In this document: in pieces, positions 26,531-36,218 of the stretch | Position numbering within the stretch: the first letter of the stretch is position 1 | Layout: each line of letters opens with the position of its first letter | Origin: Fastidiosipila sanguinis | GTDB lineage: Bacteria > Bacillota > Clostridia > Saccharofermentanales > Fastidiosipilaceae | Length of the DNA: 64,000 nucleotides | Assembly: GCF_002998295.1 (NCBI RefSeq) | Contig: NZ_CP027226.1 | Location: forward strand, 1,480,001-1,544,000 | Reading direction: 5' to 3' | Translations under genes and position numbers: made by a program | Notes under the pieces: model-generated | Told to the model about the DNA's origin: nothing | The model's input: the letters and a program-made list of their open reading frames with translations, nothing else | The model's database searches: none

Positions 26531-28192
26531 TTATTTACCTAATCTTAGTTTATTTTTCACCTTTTTAAATAGAGATTTAATCATCCTGAAGATCCATGTA
26601 ACTTCATGAACTTCCAATAAATGTGATGCGGTGAAATATGCTCCCATGGCAATTAACCCATTAATTACATACAGAACTAATTGTTTAATCTTGCTTGAGT
26701 AAATTGGGCTAACTGTATGCATCAACACCAATATACTGAATGTGAATAGTGAGGCAACTATAGATTTCCAGGCGAAACTATTCATGCTCTCAACTTCAAT
26801 CTTGTTTTTCATCATGCTTAAGATAATATATGAAATTATAGTAACCAAGATTTGGCTAAGAACTGTTGCCCAGGCCAATCCATCAATACCTAAGCTAAAT
26901 CCATTGATAAAAACAAAGCAAAATAGATAGTTGGTCAGTAAATTTATGGTTGTTGTAATTAGGATAATATAGTTCTTTTGCAAGGCAAAAAATACTTGAT
27001 TAATAAAATATAAAAAAGGTCCAACAATAAAGTTTATTGAGTAAATTCTCAAAATAGCTGCTGTAACTTTTACATTTTCATTAGTGTAAGTGGCAGGATT
27101 CCATTGATACACTGCCTGTACAGTCTCTTCTGAAAAGACTGCAAAGAACAATGCTACAGGAACCATAATCACTAAAACTAACTTAACTGTTTTGGTCAGG
27201 AAATTACTAGCTTCTTTATCTGCACCTCTCGCCATGAAACCACTAATGTTAGATAGCAGGAAACTACCTATACTTGAGACTATTACTTGGTAAGGTAAAT
27301 TAAATAATGTGTTAGCATTTCTCAAGCTTGTGACAACACCCGTACTTGCATTTGGTATATTCTGTTGAGCCAAGCCGGCAAAACTTTGTTGCACAATAGT
27401 GTTTAACTGCGCAACTGTACCAGATAATAATGCTGGGACTGCTAGCCAGAGTAGGTACCAGAACTTCCTATCCTTGACGTTCAAGTTAGGTCTATATTTC
27501 ACCATATATGGTTTTGCGAAATAAAATATATATAAGAAGTACATTACTGCTGCAAAAACCACACCCCAAGCTACGTTTACTGCCCCTTCTTTAGTAGGTG
27601 AAGCAAAGAATATTATCGCTAATAAATAGAAAATATTATAAACACTATCACCTAAGGCAGGTAATCCATACACTTTATTAGCTGACAAAGTTGAAGTTAT
27701 TATTGCTAATAATATAAAAAAGAAAGTTTGCAGGTAAACAACTCTAGACACAGAAGTTGCTATACCCAAAACTTCCATATTCTGACCAGGATTCAAGAAA
27801 CTAATTATCTCTTCAGAAAACAACTCTCCTACAAGCATGAATCCTGCAAATAAAATCATTATAAAGGTAAAGAAGGTAGAAATACTAGGCCATACCTTAT
27901 CTTCCTCATCTCTCTCAATAGCTCCTGATAACATTGGTACAACGGCTGCACCAATAGCACCACCAACTAGAATATTGTAAACAAGGTCAGGAACTGCAAA
28001 ACCTAAGTAATAGCCATCAGTGACATTACCATAGCCGAAACGGTGGGTAATCATAATTTCACGTACAAAACCTATTACCTTGGCAAGTACTACAGCAATT
28101 ATTGCAAAAAGCATATAGGCAGAATAGGCAGAGATATTCTGTGCCTTTCTGTTATGTTCTTTTACCTTGGCATTATTACTTTTTTGGTCCAT
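26531..28192 (-). CDS. murJ: Lipid II flippase MurJ (MviN family)
   Basis: 553 residues with about 14 membrane segments. The diagnostic first segment has KVIGFVREIMITHRFGYG (about residues 39-56) followed by DGYYLGFAVPDLVYNILVGG, the standard MurJ signature with the essential arginine. It moves the peptidoglycan precursor lipid II to the outer membrane face. It is placed between holB and the trmN6-like gene, inside a cluster that in Bacillus has no murJ. Confidence 0.92.
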   Translation of the reverse strand: MDQKSNNAKVKEHNRKAQNISAYSAYMLFAIIAVVLAKVIGFVREIMITHRFGYGNVTDGYYLGFAVPDLVYNILVGGAIGAAVVPMLSGAIERDEEDKVWPSISTFFTFIMILFAGFMLVGELFSEEIISFLNPGQNMEVLGIATSVSRVVYLQTFFFILLAIITSTLSANKVYGLPALGDSVYNIFYLLAIIFFASPTKEGAVNVAWGVVFAAVMYFLYIFYFAKPYMVKYRPNLNVKDRKFWYLLWLAVPALLSGTVAQLNTIVQQSFAGLAQQNIPNASTGVVTSLRNANTLFNLPYQVIVSSIGSFLLSNISGFMARGADKEASNFLTKTVKLVLVIMVPVALFFAVFSEETVQAVYQWNPATYTNENVKVTAAILRIYSINFIVGPFLYFINQVFFALQKNYIILITTTINLLTNYLFCFVFINGFSLGIDGLAWATVLSQILVTIISYIILSMMKNKIEVESMNSFAWKSIVASLFTFSILVLMHTVSPIYSSKIKQLVLYVINGLIAMGAYFTASHLLEVHEVTWIFRMIKSLFKKVKNKLRLGK

Positions 28193-28256
28193 ATACTTAA
28201 TCGTTTTTCCTTTTCTAAGAAATTCTTTACTCTATCTTTAAAATCTAAGTTTTGTT

Positions 28257-29297
28257 TTATTTGTTTAAGTTTAAAGCATTCCTCATTTTAAGCAACATAC
28301 CACAGATACTAATCTCAAAATTTACATTTGCCTTGCTTCTCTTAGAAACTTCATTAAGAGTGCGCAAAGCATTTGAAAGATTTTCTACTGAAAATTTATA
28401 TTCCTGATTTAATCTCTGTAAATAGTTAAGCATATCCTGGTTTAGCAAATTATCTTTTTCAATTTCTGGCTTAGCATGTAACAAAACCATATCTCTCAGG
28501 AAACTCTGCAAAAACAATATGTTCGTATCCATGCTGGATTTGCTTTTGTCCCAAAAATCATAAGAAGTAGTCAAAACATCAACTTCTCTAGCACGCAAGA
28601 ATTCTACAAACCACTTAAACACATTCTTACGTTCTTCCTGTAAACCCTCATCTTCCGCTAACTGTAAGGCTAATTCCGGTAAACCTGAGGAAAAGTTAAT
28701 CGCTAAACTTCTCTGATTAGGATCACTAACGTCATGCTGATCTAGTAAGGTGTTCAAGTCCACACGACTCATTGCTGGTATTTTAATTTCTCTTGCTCTA
28801 GATCTTAGAGTTGGAAGTAATTTCGTCCTATCATCTATAGTCAAAATAAAGTATGCATAACTTGGTGGTTCTTCCAAAACTTTCAACAGCGCATTCTGAG
28901 CACCCTCTTGCAAAGCATTAGCATCGATTCTCCAGAGTTTTACATTATTTAACTGTGGCAAAATATTAATCTCAGCATGAACTCTATCTCTGATCGTCTG
29001 AATAGCAATATTTTTAGATTCTTTTTCAGGGTTTATTTCCAAATAATCAGGATGAGTTCCATTCTCCAAATACTTGCAGGCTCTGCACTCTAAGCAAGCA
29101 CCATCTTCTCTAGGATTCTCACATAATAGATTAGAAGCCAGGGCATCAGCCCAAGCTTCTTTGTCTGTACCTTGAGAGCCGACAAAAACGATAAATCTAT
29201 CGTCCATAGTTTGAGCAAGTTTAATCAACTCACTCTTAATCTCATTGCGGCCTATTAAGTTGTTGTAATTTTTACATTTTTTCAAAATATTCAACAT
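28257..29297 (-). CDS. holB: DNA polymerase III delta' subunit-like clamp-loader ATPase
   Basis: 346 residues. AAA+ fold: a degenerate Walker A region VFVGSQGTDKEAW (about residues 35-47) lacks GKT, as expected for the non-ATP-binding delta' subunit. A zinc knuckle CLECRACKY (about 73-81) follows, then the helix IRDRVHAEINILPQLNNVKLW and the sensor segment AQNALLKVLEEPPSYAYFIL and SRARE, diagnostic for delta'. It overlaps the end of darA by 26 bases, so translational coupling is likely. Order tmk-darA-holB is the Bacillus order. Confidence 0.93.
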   Translation of the reverse strand: MLNILKKCKNYNNLIGRNEIKSELIKLAQTMDDRFIVFVGSQGTDKEAWADALASNLLCENPREDGACLECRACKYLENGTHPDYLEINPEKESKNIAIQTIRDRVHAEINILPQLNNVKLWRIDANALQEGAQNALLKVLEEPPSYAYFILTIDDRTKLLPTLRSRAREIKIPAMSRVDLNTLLDQHDVSDPNQRSLAINFSSGLPELALQLAEDEGLQEERKNVFKWFVEFLRAREVDVLTTSYDFWDKSKSSMDTNILFLQSFLRDMVLLHAKPEIEKDNLLNQDMLNYLQRLNQEYKFSVENLSNALRTLNEVSKRSKANVNFEISICGMLLKMRNALNLNK

Positions 29298-29598
29298 TTA
29301 CTATGAAAACTGTTGCACCACCAACATTAACTTCTACTGGATATGCTCCATAGCCCATTGTTGTAGCACCTAGACTACTTGCATCAACTGCAACTTTTCT
29401 GGAACTTGAGTGATCTCTAATAATATCCAAAGCTTCTTTAACTTGATCATCCTCAACACCACACATCAAAGTAGTATTACCAGAACGTAAGAAACCACCT
29501 GTAGAGCTTAGTTTTGTAATTCTATAACCTTCCTTGTTTAGAGCACCCATAACTCTACTACTATCATCATCATGAACTATAGTGAAAATTAATTTCAT
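29272..29598 (-). CDS. darA: Cyclic di-AMP receptor DarA/PstA (YaaQ family)
   Basis: 108 residues of the PII-like YaaQ family. MKLIFTIVHDDDSSRVMGAL, the T-loop segment TKLSSTGGFLRSGNTTLMCG, and GGATVFIVNVEYFEK at the end match cyclic-di-AMP receptor proteins. The Phe and Arg of GGFLRSGN are part of the nucleotide pocket in characterised members. The trimeric protein is a cytoplasmic c-di-AMP sensor whose target is not established. It overlaps tmk by four bases and holB by 26. Confidence 0.95.
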   Translation of the reverse strand: MKLIFTIVHDDDSSRVMGALNKEGYRITKLSSTGGFLRSGNTTLMCGVEDDQVKEALDIIRDHSSSRKVAVDASSLGATTMGYGAYPVEVNVGGATVFIVNVEYFEKM

Positions 29599-30251
29599 AA
29601 TTTACCTCCTCTGAAATCTTTTATTAATTCATCTAGAATTTCTTTTATTTTTGAGCTGACCTCTTGAATACTACCACCAGCATCTACAGTTTTTACTCTA
29701 GGCTCACTTGCCGCTATTTCAAGATATTTATCTCTCACTCTGCGAGCAAAATTCGTACTTTCCAATTCCATTCTGTCTTCTGAGGTATTAGTTTCAATCT
29801 CTCTTTTCTCTCTGCGCTTAATAGCTTCATCTACAGAGAGATCTAAATAGATAGTCACATCAGGTTCCAGTCCTTGGCAAGCAAATTCAATTATTTCACG
29901 AGCCTGTCTTTCGTTAAGGCCTCTACCTCCAACTTGATAGGCAATACTTGAATCATAAAATCTATCCGATATAACCCAAGTACCTTTAGCTATTGTTGGT
30001 TTAACTAATTCTTCAACCAACTGAGCTCTACCAGCATTAAATAGCAGTAGTTCAGCCTCCGCTGTCATATTTAGATTATCTTTGTCCAGTAAAATTTCTC
30101 TAATCGCCTCACCAATTCTACTGCCACCAGGCTCTCTTAGTGAAATATAATCTATATTTTGGGACAATAAATACTCTTGAATAAATTTGACCTGAGTTCC
30201 TTTACCAACTCCGTCACCACCTTCAATTGTTATAAATAGTCCCTTTTTCAT
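29595..30251 (-). CDS. tmk: Thymidylate kinase
   Basis: About 218 residues from the ATG at 30251. P-loop IEGGDGVGKGTQ near the N-terminus, the DR(F/Y) motif in VISDRFYDSSIAYQ, and the lid Arg-rich segment KRREKREIET identify a TMP kinase, which makes dTDP from dTMP. An in-frame GTG at 30266 would add five residues, but its AGGA is only three bases away; the ATG gives the usual family N-terminus, so the start is uncertain. It overlaps darA by four bases. Confidence 0.95.
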   Translation of the reverse strand: MKKGLFITIEGGDGVGKGTQVKFIQEYLLSQNIDYISLREPGGSRIGEAIREILLDKDNLNMTAEAELLLFNAGRAQLVEELVKPTIAKGTWVISDRFYDSSIAYQVGGRGLNERQAREIIEFACQGLEPDVTIYLDLSVDEAIKRREKREIETNTSEDRMELESTNFARRVRDKYLEIAASEPRVKTVDAGGSIQEVSSKIKEILDELIKDFRGGKL

Positions 30252-30294
30252 AGTTTTAAACTTCACTTATCCTGTTGCTATAACAATGACAACG

Positions 30295-30879
30295 CTATAG
30301 TCCAATACTTTCTATACTTGATATCTCCAAAGCTATCTCTTTTTCAATATCTGCAATCTCACGACGAATATCCTCTATGGTCTCAACTTCAGACATAGTT
30401 TCCTTGTCAACTTGTGGACCAAAATTTCTTCTGCGATTACCTTTATGCTTATCTTGCATACGTTTTGGCTTAGAATTTCTATTTGATTCTTGATTAGTTC
30501 TTTGGTCTTGAGACTGCCTATTAACTTTATTTCCAGAATTTCTAGAGTTTTGGTTTTGTCTTAATTGCTTATTAGAAGCATTGCTGTCCTGTTTATTATT
30601 TCTATTGTTTCTATTGTTTTTTCTGTTGTCTGACATATTAGCAGTGCGATTATTAGACTTGTTATTGTTTGAGCTCTTATTATTAGCATTATTATCTGTA
30701 CGATCTTTATTAGCTCTACTATTGTTATTATTTCCACCTACAACTCTCGCACTAGCTTTCTGTCCTGAATTAGAATTTGCTCTATGTTCTTGATTCATCC
30801 CTCTTCTAGGTCTGCTTTTTGCAATATTAGAGTTTTTATTATCTGAATTTCTATTATTGTTGTTATTATTTTCTGTCAT
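30295..30879 (-). CDS. Asparagine/arginine-rich low-complexity protein of unknown function
   Basis: 194 residues from the ATG at 30879, which has GAGGA nine bases upstream; a codon at 30906 is an alternative without support. Residues 2-145 are dominated by Asn, Arg, Lys, Ser and Gln in short runs (NNNNNN, NNRNNRN), with almost no hydrophobic residues, so this part is predicted to be disordered and strongly basic. Only the last 35 residues (EVETIEDIRREIADIEKEIA) look like an acidic amphipathic helix or coiled coil. Such a layout is seen in RNA-binding or condensate-forming proteins, but I recognise no family. It precedes tmk by 43 bases. Confidence 0.7.
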   Translation of the reverse strand: MTENNNNNNRNSDNKNSNIAKSRPRRGMNQEHRANSNSGQKASARVVGGNNNNSRANKDRTDNNANNKSSNNNKSNNRTANMSDNRKNNRNNRNNKQDSNASNKQLRQNQNSRNSGNKVNRQSQDQRTNQESNRNSKPKRMQDKHKGNRRRNFGPQVDKETMSEVETIEDIRREIADIEKEIALEISSIESIGL

Positions 30880-30967
30880 AATATATCCTCGTTTTACTTG
30901 TAACAATAATTATCTGCAATGTTGGAGAATTTATTTAAAGATATCAAATATTACTATCTTAAATTTT

Positions 30968-31984
30968 CTACTTCTTTTCACTTGGTTTAAATTCTTCTTC
31001 ACTTGGACTGGTCAAAGTTTGACCTTCTGCTTTTGCACTTTCTTGCAACTTGGAAAAAGCTACGTCTCTTGTTTGTCTATCCTCCGCAACTTTCAATCTT
31101 TCCAAAGCTTCTTTGTCCAAATCATATCTTTCAGATAATTGGTTAAGCTCTTTTTTGCTTATACCTCTTAACCTTACTCCATTCTTAACGTTCTCTAGAT
31201 CTATACTATCTAGGAAAGAATTGAATTCCAATACATACAATGGATTTTTTGCTTTTTCCGTGCTGGTACTAGTATTTGTAGTTTGTTCTGTTGTTGTAGT
31301 TGTAGTTTCATTACCAGCGCTTGTTATTTCAGTGCTTGCTTCTGTCTCAGGGTAAGTTGCTTGGGTCAAGTTATTAGCATCTAAGCCTATATTCTTAACA
31401 TTGAGCTCTGTTATACTTCCTGGGAAAGAATAGAACCTTACGGCTTTCAAATCCTTTAAATCTGCATCAGCTTGTTTTTGTTCATTAAATTTCTGTAGCA
31501 AGAATTTAACTGCATCAAGATATTCGTTAGTATTTTTAATCTTAGTAGATAAAACCACATCTACTCTAGCAGGGAATATAGATAGATTAAGATCTAGAGC
31601 CTTCTCTGAATCTGTTACACTCTCAATATTATAACCCTCTATCCAGTCACTATATTTGTCCATGAAAGCTTTAAGTTTCTCTTTATAAAAATTCTCTGTT
31701 TTAACTTTATATAGGTTATCTCTAATTTCATTACCTGCTAAACCTAATTTGTAAACATAGCTTACGTCAAATTCAGTGCCCATATTCTTAGCTTTTGCCT
31801 CAGCATTTGCGCCTAAAGGTATCAGAGTGAGCTTTACATTTTTTACCTCAAAAGTATCGATTGGGTACCTAGTATTAAGCTCCTCTTTCATCTTATTTGC
31901 CAAGCTGTTTTTATACAACAAATAGCTAAGGAAGAAGACCGCTAGGACTATTAACATTATTACTATTTTGTTTTTACGTCTCAC
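30968..31984 (-). CDS. Membrane-anchored protein of unknown function
   Basis: 338 residues. One N-terminal membrane anchor (about residues 7-24, IVIMLIVLAVFFLSYLLY) leads to an outer alpha/beta domain (about 30-205). A Thr/Ser-rich linker follows with the runs TTTTTTEQTTNTSTST (about 225-245), then a second short domain rich in Leu, Lys and Glu and a disordered end. No catalytic motif is evident. It is 62 bases upstream of the Asn-rich gene, on the same strand, so it may begin the tmk cluster transcript. Confidence 0.7.
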   Translation of the reverse strand: MRRKNKIVIMLIVLAVFFLSYLLYKNSLANKMKEELNTRYPIDTFEVKNVKLTLIPLGANAEAKAKNMGTEFDVSYVYKLGLAGNEIRDNLYKVKTENFYKEKLKAFMDKYSDWIEGYNIESVTDSEKALDLNLSIFPARVDVVLSTKIKNTNEYLDAVKFLLQKFNEQKQADADLKDLKAVRFYSFPGSITELNVKNIGLDANNLTQATYPETEASTEITSAGNETTTTTTEQTTNTSTSTEKAKNPLYVLEFNSFLDSIDLENVKNGVRLRGISKKELNQLSERYDLDKEALERLKVAEDRQTRDVAFSKLQESAKAEGQTLTSPSEEEFKPSEKK

Positions 31985-32157
31985 TTATTATCTCTCTTAA
32001 CTGAATTATTTATTTAATGGCTATATTTTACTAGAATTCACCCACTATTGCCAAATAATATATCCATTAAATTTGTAAACACTATTATATCATTTTTGCA
32101 GCTTGTAAATTTCTCTTAAAACTTACGCTTACTTACACACTAATCAAGAATAGCATC

Positions 32158-32186
32158 TTCAATATAGCTCGATAATTTGGTAGAAT
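32158..32186 (+). promoter_or_regulatory. manA: Candidate promoter of manA
   Basis: TTCAAT (32158-32163), a 17-base spacer and TAGAAT (32181-32186) lie 38 bases before the GTG start. The -10 is good and the -35 moderate. Confidence 0.5.
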
Positions 32187-32223
32187 AAAAGCAAATATTT
32201 ATGACTCAGAGGGAGGCTAAAAG

Positions 32224-33198
32224 GTGAACAAAATTTTTAAATTGAAACCAGCAATATCTCCAAAAGTATGGGGTGGTACTAGACTTGCAAATGAATTTGA
32301 TAAGGCTGAGCCTGGTACTCAAATAGGTGAAACTTGGGAAATCTCTGCACACGCAGATGGCGAAGCAATTATAGAAAATGGCGAACTTGCAGGTAAAACT
32401 TTGGCAGCAGTTGTTAAAGAAAACCCTGAAGTAATGGGAACATACCCTAATGAAATTGGATACTTCCCAATCTTAACTAAATTTATTGATGCTAAATCAG
32501 CTCTATCTATACAAGTACACCCAGATGATGAATACGCCCACAAAAATGAGGGAGATAATGGTAAAACAGAAATGTGGTACATTATCGGCGCTGAAGAAGG
32601 TAGTTTCATCTATCTTGGCCCAAAAGAAACTCTTAATGAAGCGGAAGCTAGAGAGAAACTTAAAGATGGTACTTTTGCAGAGTTATTAAGACCATTTGAA
32701 GTTCAACCAGGAGACTGTTTCTACGTACCTTCAGGCACTATTCATGCAATTGGTGTTGGTGTTCTTGTGTACGAGATTCAACAAAGCTCAAACATTACAT
32801 ACAGATTATTTGACTACAATAGACCAGGAAGCGACGGTAAGCCTAGAGAATTACACGTAGAGCAATCTTTCGCAGTTATGGATCTAGACCCAGTAGATAT
32901 GAAAAATGTCTCATTAGCTAAAGATAGAAAATCTGGTGAAGAGAAATTATTCTACGGCAAACATTTCCAAACTGACCTAATCACAGTTGATGGAGAAAGA
33001 AACCTAGAAGTTGGCGATGAAAGTTTCTTAGGCTTAACAATCATCGAAGGTGAAGCAAAAGCTAGCCGAGGAAATGAAGAAGTTGAACTTAAATTAGGTG
33101 AAACAATATTTGTTCCTGCCGGTTCTGATTCAGTATTGTTATCTGGTAATTGTAGGGCTATTATAAGTAGAGTTCAACCTTCTGAAAGTGATGTATAA
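32224..33198 (+). CDS. manA: Mannose-6-phosphate isomerase, class I
   Basis: 324 residues, GTG start with GGAGG seven bases upstream. Zinc-site motifs of type I phosphomannose isomerase are present: QVHPDDEYAHKNE (Gln, His), GKTEMWYII (Glu) and VPSGTIHAIGVG (His). The length matches the short Firmicute form. It interconverts mannose-6-phosphate and fructose-6-phosphate. The next gene is a phosphohexomutase, and the mannosidase/ABC cluster lies 3.4 kb away, so it likely channels mannose from mannosides into glycolysis or supplies mannose-1-phosphate for polymers. Confidence 0.96.
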   Translation: MNKIFKLKPAISPKVWGGTRLANEFDKAEPGTQIGETWEISAHADGEAIIENGELAGKTLAAVVKENPEVMGTYPNEIGYFPILTKFIDAKSALSIQVHPDDEYAHKNEGDNGKTEMWYIIGAEEGSFIYLGPKETLNEAEAREKLKDGTFAELLRPFEVQPGDCFYVPSGTIHAIGVGVLVYEIQQSSNITYRLFDYNRPGSDGKPRELHVEQSFAVMDLDPVDMKNVSLAKDRKSGEEKLFYGKHFQTDLITVDGERNLEVGDESFLGLTIIEGEAKASRGNEEVELKLGETIFVPAGSDSVLLSGNCRAIISRVQPSESDV

Positions 33199-33334
33199 AA
33201 GCAAAATTTATTTATTAAATACTAAGAAAACTGCAAATTTTAGCTAGGAAAAGTATATCTAAGCAAACTAAAAAGTTTTTAGAAAGTTTTTAGAAAAACT
33301 TAGGAGAGAAGAAAAAAGGAAAAGAGGTATTTTA

Positions 33335-35032
33335 ATGGAAAGAAACGTTAAAGAATTATATCAAGTATGGTTAGACAAAGTTGAAGATGAAAGTCTTCTT
33401 GCTGAGTTGAAATCCATTTCAGGAAACGAAGAAAAAATCAATGACGCCTTCTACCGTGATCTAGCATTTGGTACAGGTGGTTTACGTGGAACTATAGGAG
33501 CTGGTACTAACAGAATGAACATTTATACTGTTGCAAAAGCTTCACAAGGTTTAGCAAATTACGTCAACAAGACAGCAAAATCAGAGCAAAAATCAATTGC
33601 TATTGGTTATGACTCACGTATTAAATCTGACCTATTCTCACAAGTAGCAGCTGCTGTTTATGCTGCTAATGGTATTCAAGTTCATCTTTATCCTGAACTA
33701 ATGCCAACACCTGCAGTATCTTTTGCAATTAGAGAATTGCAAACTGATGCTGGTGTAATGGTCACTGCTTCACACAACCCTGCACAATATAACGGTTACA
33801 AAGTTTATGGAGCAGATGGTTGCCAAATCAAGACAGATGTAGCTGCTGCAATTTCTGAAGAAATCAACAAGCTAGATACTTTCAACGATATTGTAGAGTA
33901 CGACTTCGACTCAGCTTTGGCTGCTGGTAAGATTAAATACATCGAGCCTGAAGTTTACACAGCTTATATTGAAGCTGTAAAAAACGAGTCTGAAATTGAC
34001 GAGAATACAAAGATAAACAAAGATGTTAAAATCATCTACTCACCAATTCACGGTGCTGGTTTGAAACCTGTTTTACGTGCTCTAGAGGAAATGGGATACA
34101 CAAACTTAAGCGTTGTTAAAGAGCAAGAATTGCCAGATGGTAACTTCCCAACAGCTCCATATCCAAACCCTGAATATCCTGAAGCTATGGCTCTTGGTAT
34201 TGAGTATGCTAAACGTGAAGACGCTGATATGTTTATGGCAACTGACCCTGACGCAGACCGTCTAGGTATTGCAATTAAGAACCCTTCAGGAGAGTTCGAG
34301 TTAGTTTCTGGTAACTTAGTTGGTGTTTTACTGCTAGATTACATTATTCACCGTAAACAAACTACAAATACTATGCCAGAGCATCCAGTTTTTGTTAAGA
34401 CTATAGTAACTACTTCACTCGCAGAAAAAGTTGCTGATTCTAACAATGTTGAGACAGTTAACGTCTTGACAGGATTTAAATATATCGGTGAGCAAATTGC
34501 TAAGTTAGAAGCTGTAGGTAGAGTTGATGACTATATCTTAGGTTTCGAAGAAAGCTATGGTTACTTAAGTGGTCCTTATGTACGTGATAAAGATGCTGTT
34601 AACGCTGCTATCTTAGTTGCTGAAATGTTCTCATACTACATGACAAATGGCGTAAACCTATTTGATAAACTCGAAGAAATCTACGATAAATATGGCTTCT
34701 ACCTAGATACTTTAGAGTCATATCAATTCGAGGGTCAAGCAGGTTTCGAAAGAATGAATGCAATTATGCAAGGTTTGCGTGATCAAGAAATTTCTGAAAT
34801 TGCAGGTATGAAAGTTACAGAAATCTTCGACTACAACAAAGGTGTTGATGATTTGCCAAAATCTGATGTATTGAAATTCATACTTGGTGAAAACGGTAGC
34901 TTCGTAGTCAGACCTTCCGGTACTGAGCCTAAGCTAAAAATCTACATCTCACTTAAAGCAGATCGTGAAGAAGCTGAATCTCTAGAAAAAGAACTTAGAT
35001 CAGAAATCGAAAAAATTGCTGGCATAAAATAA
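33335..35032 (+). CDS. Phosphoglucomutase/phosphomannomutase (alpha-D-phosphohexomutase)
   Basis: 565 residues, the length of the PgcA-type enzyme. Motifs in order: GTGGLRGTIGAGTNRMN, the catalytic serine loop VTASHNPAQYNGYK (about 146-159), the metal loop TDPDADRLG (about 304-312), the sugar loop GFEESYGYL and the phosphate site RPSGTEPKLKIY. It interconverts hexose-6- and hexose-1-phosphates (glucose and probably mannose). The gene follows manA by 136 bases; that gap contains a small AT-rich hairpin (AAGTTTTT, AG, AAAAACTT). A strong terminator follows the gene. Confidence 0.95.
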   Translation: MERNVKELYQVWLDKVEDESLLAELKSISGNEEKINDAFYRDLAFGTGGLRGTIGAGTNRMNIYTVAKASQGLANYVNKTAKSEQKSIAIGYDSRIKSDLFSQVAAAVYAANGIQVHLYPELMPTPAVSFAIRELQTDAGVMVTASHNPAQYNGYKVYGADGCQIKTDVAAAISEEINKLDTFNDIVEYDFDSALAAGKIKYIEPEVYTAYIEAVKNESEIDENTKINKDVKIIYSPIHGAGLKPVLRALEEMGYTNLSVVKEQELPDGNFPTAPYPNPEYPEAMALGIEYAKREDADMFMATDPDADRLGIAIKNPSGEFELVSGNLVGVLLLDYIIHRKQTTNTMPEHPVFVKTIVTTSLAEKVADSNNVETVNVLTGFKYIGEQIAKLEAVGRVDDYILGFEESYGYLSGPYVRDKDAVNAAILVAEMFSYYMTNGVNLFDKLEEIYDKYGFYLDTLESYQFEGQAGFERMNAIMQGLRDQEISEIAGMKVTEIFDYNKGVDDLPKSDVLKFILGENGSFVVRPSGTEPKLKIYISLKADREEAESLEKELRSEIEKIAGIK

Positions 35033-35055
35033 TAAATTTTCACTAGAGTGAACAG

Positions 35056-35092
35056 CAAAGCGGCGGAACAAATTTGCTCCACCGCTTTTTTC
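35056..35092 (+). terminator. Terminator of the manA-phosphohexomutase unit
   Basis: GC-rich arms AGCGGCGGA and TCCACCGCT (one unpaired base) enclose a short loop, followed by a T-run, 25 bases after the stop at 35032. Confidence 0.85.
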
Positions 35093-35121
35093 TTGCTTAA
35101 ATATATAACTATGTTAACTAA

Positions 35122-36162
35122 CTAAATATCTCGCTCACTTAACTCAAATCCTAGATACTTTTCAAGTTCTTTCTTTTTACCTTGACCATCTTGTAATTGA
35201 GTATAAGATTGGAAAAGGTCAAAACTAGCAGCACGGTTAGCTTCTATTAGGCACGGACCATTTTCGGTTATCGCAACATCCCAGCCAATAAAATTAAAAT
35301 CTGTTAATTCCAAGGCTTTTTTGCAGATTTCCAAAGCTTCTTCAAAATATGGTACCTGGAAACCTATCAACTTAAACCCAGTAAATTGATTTTCACTGAA
35401 TTCTTTAATATCAGGATAGATTCTAAAATAAGGATAGTTTACAACTCCTCTCTCGTCCAGTATACAGTTAGCACCTTTCAAAGAACAGTTATCCTTGTCA
35501 CAGTCATCTGTTGCTATCCTTGAAGCCGCAAATGGTGTTGTAATGTTGCCTTGCTTATCGCGAATTGTCATAACTCTAATAGTATTAACTGAGTTCAATG
35601 ATAATTTAGACATCTCTGGATGTTGCACAATATTTCCTTCTAAAACGAAGAGCTCTTTACTTATTAGATCTTCATAGCTTTTCTTAAGTGACTTACTTTG
35701 AAGTTCTTCCCTCTTTAATCTAAAAACTGAACTTCCACCATAGCCGAGTGGATTTTTGGCCCACATAATCTCATGAGTATCAACAAATTCACTAAATTCA
35801 TCAAAGCTTGCAGAGCGCAAATCCAAACTTTTTACAGTCCTAAACGCATCAAACTTCTTATTAAACATACCTTTATCTTCTATAATGCTAAAATCTTTGG
35901 ACTCTGTATCAAAATAATCTGCTATCTCTCTATAGTGCGGTAAATTACAGACAAATGACTTCCTATATTCACTGTCAGTATTGTGTTGAAAACCAAAAAC
36001 AAAATACTCACCCCAGTTGAAACCTGCATTGTTACATCTTTTAATATCTGAGCACAAATCATAATAAGACCTTCCTGTTGACCTTTTAGCCTGTCTAATA
36101 AGTGGCAACAAACTTTTCCAGTCAACAGTGAAGACCTTCTTGATAACTTGAGCAAACCCCAT
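35122..36162 (-). CDS. Sugar-transfer-associated ATP-grasp protein
   Basis: 346 residues resembling the ATP-grasp family associated with sugar-transfer and capsule loci (PF14397). Visible motifs: MWAKNPLGYGGSSVFRL (phosphate-binding loop), ELFVLEGNIVQHPEM, SVNTIRVMTIRD and the C-terminal metal motif FIGWDVAITENGPCLIEANR (Asp, Glu, Asn). ATP-grasp enzymes join a carboxylate to an amine or thiol; the substrate here is unknown. A GAGGGG site precedes the ATG. It lies directly downstream of a small XRE-type regulator gene on the same strand. Confidence 0.82.
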   Translation of the reverse strand: MGFAQVIKKVFTVDWKSLLPLIRQAKRSTGRSYYDLCSDIKRCNNAGFNWGEYFVFGFQHNTDSEYRKSFVCNLPHYREIADYFDTESKDFSIIEDKGMFNKKFDAFRTVKSLDLRSASFDEFSEFVDTHEIMWAKNPLGYGGSSVFRLKREELQSKSLKKSYEDLISKELFVLEGNIVQHPEMSKLSLNSVNTIRVMTIRDKQGNITTPFAASRIATDDCDKDNCSLKGANCILDERGVVNYPYFRIYPDIKEFSENQFTGFKLIGFQVPYFEEALEICKKALELTDFNFIGWDVAITENGPCLIEANRAASFDLFQSYTQLQDGQGKKKELEKYLGFELSERDI

Positions 36163-36218
36163 TACATACCCCTCTCAAATTCATCAATTTTTTCTATTTT
36201 ATATAATTGTAATACAAA

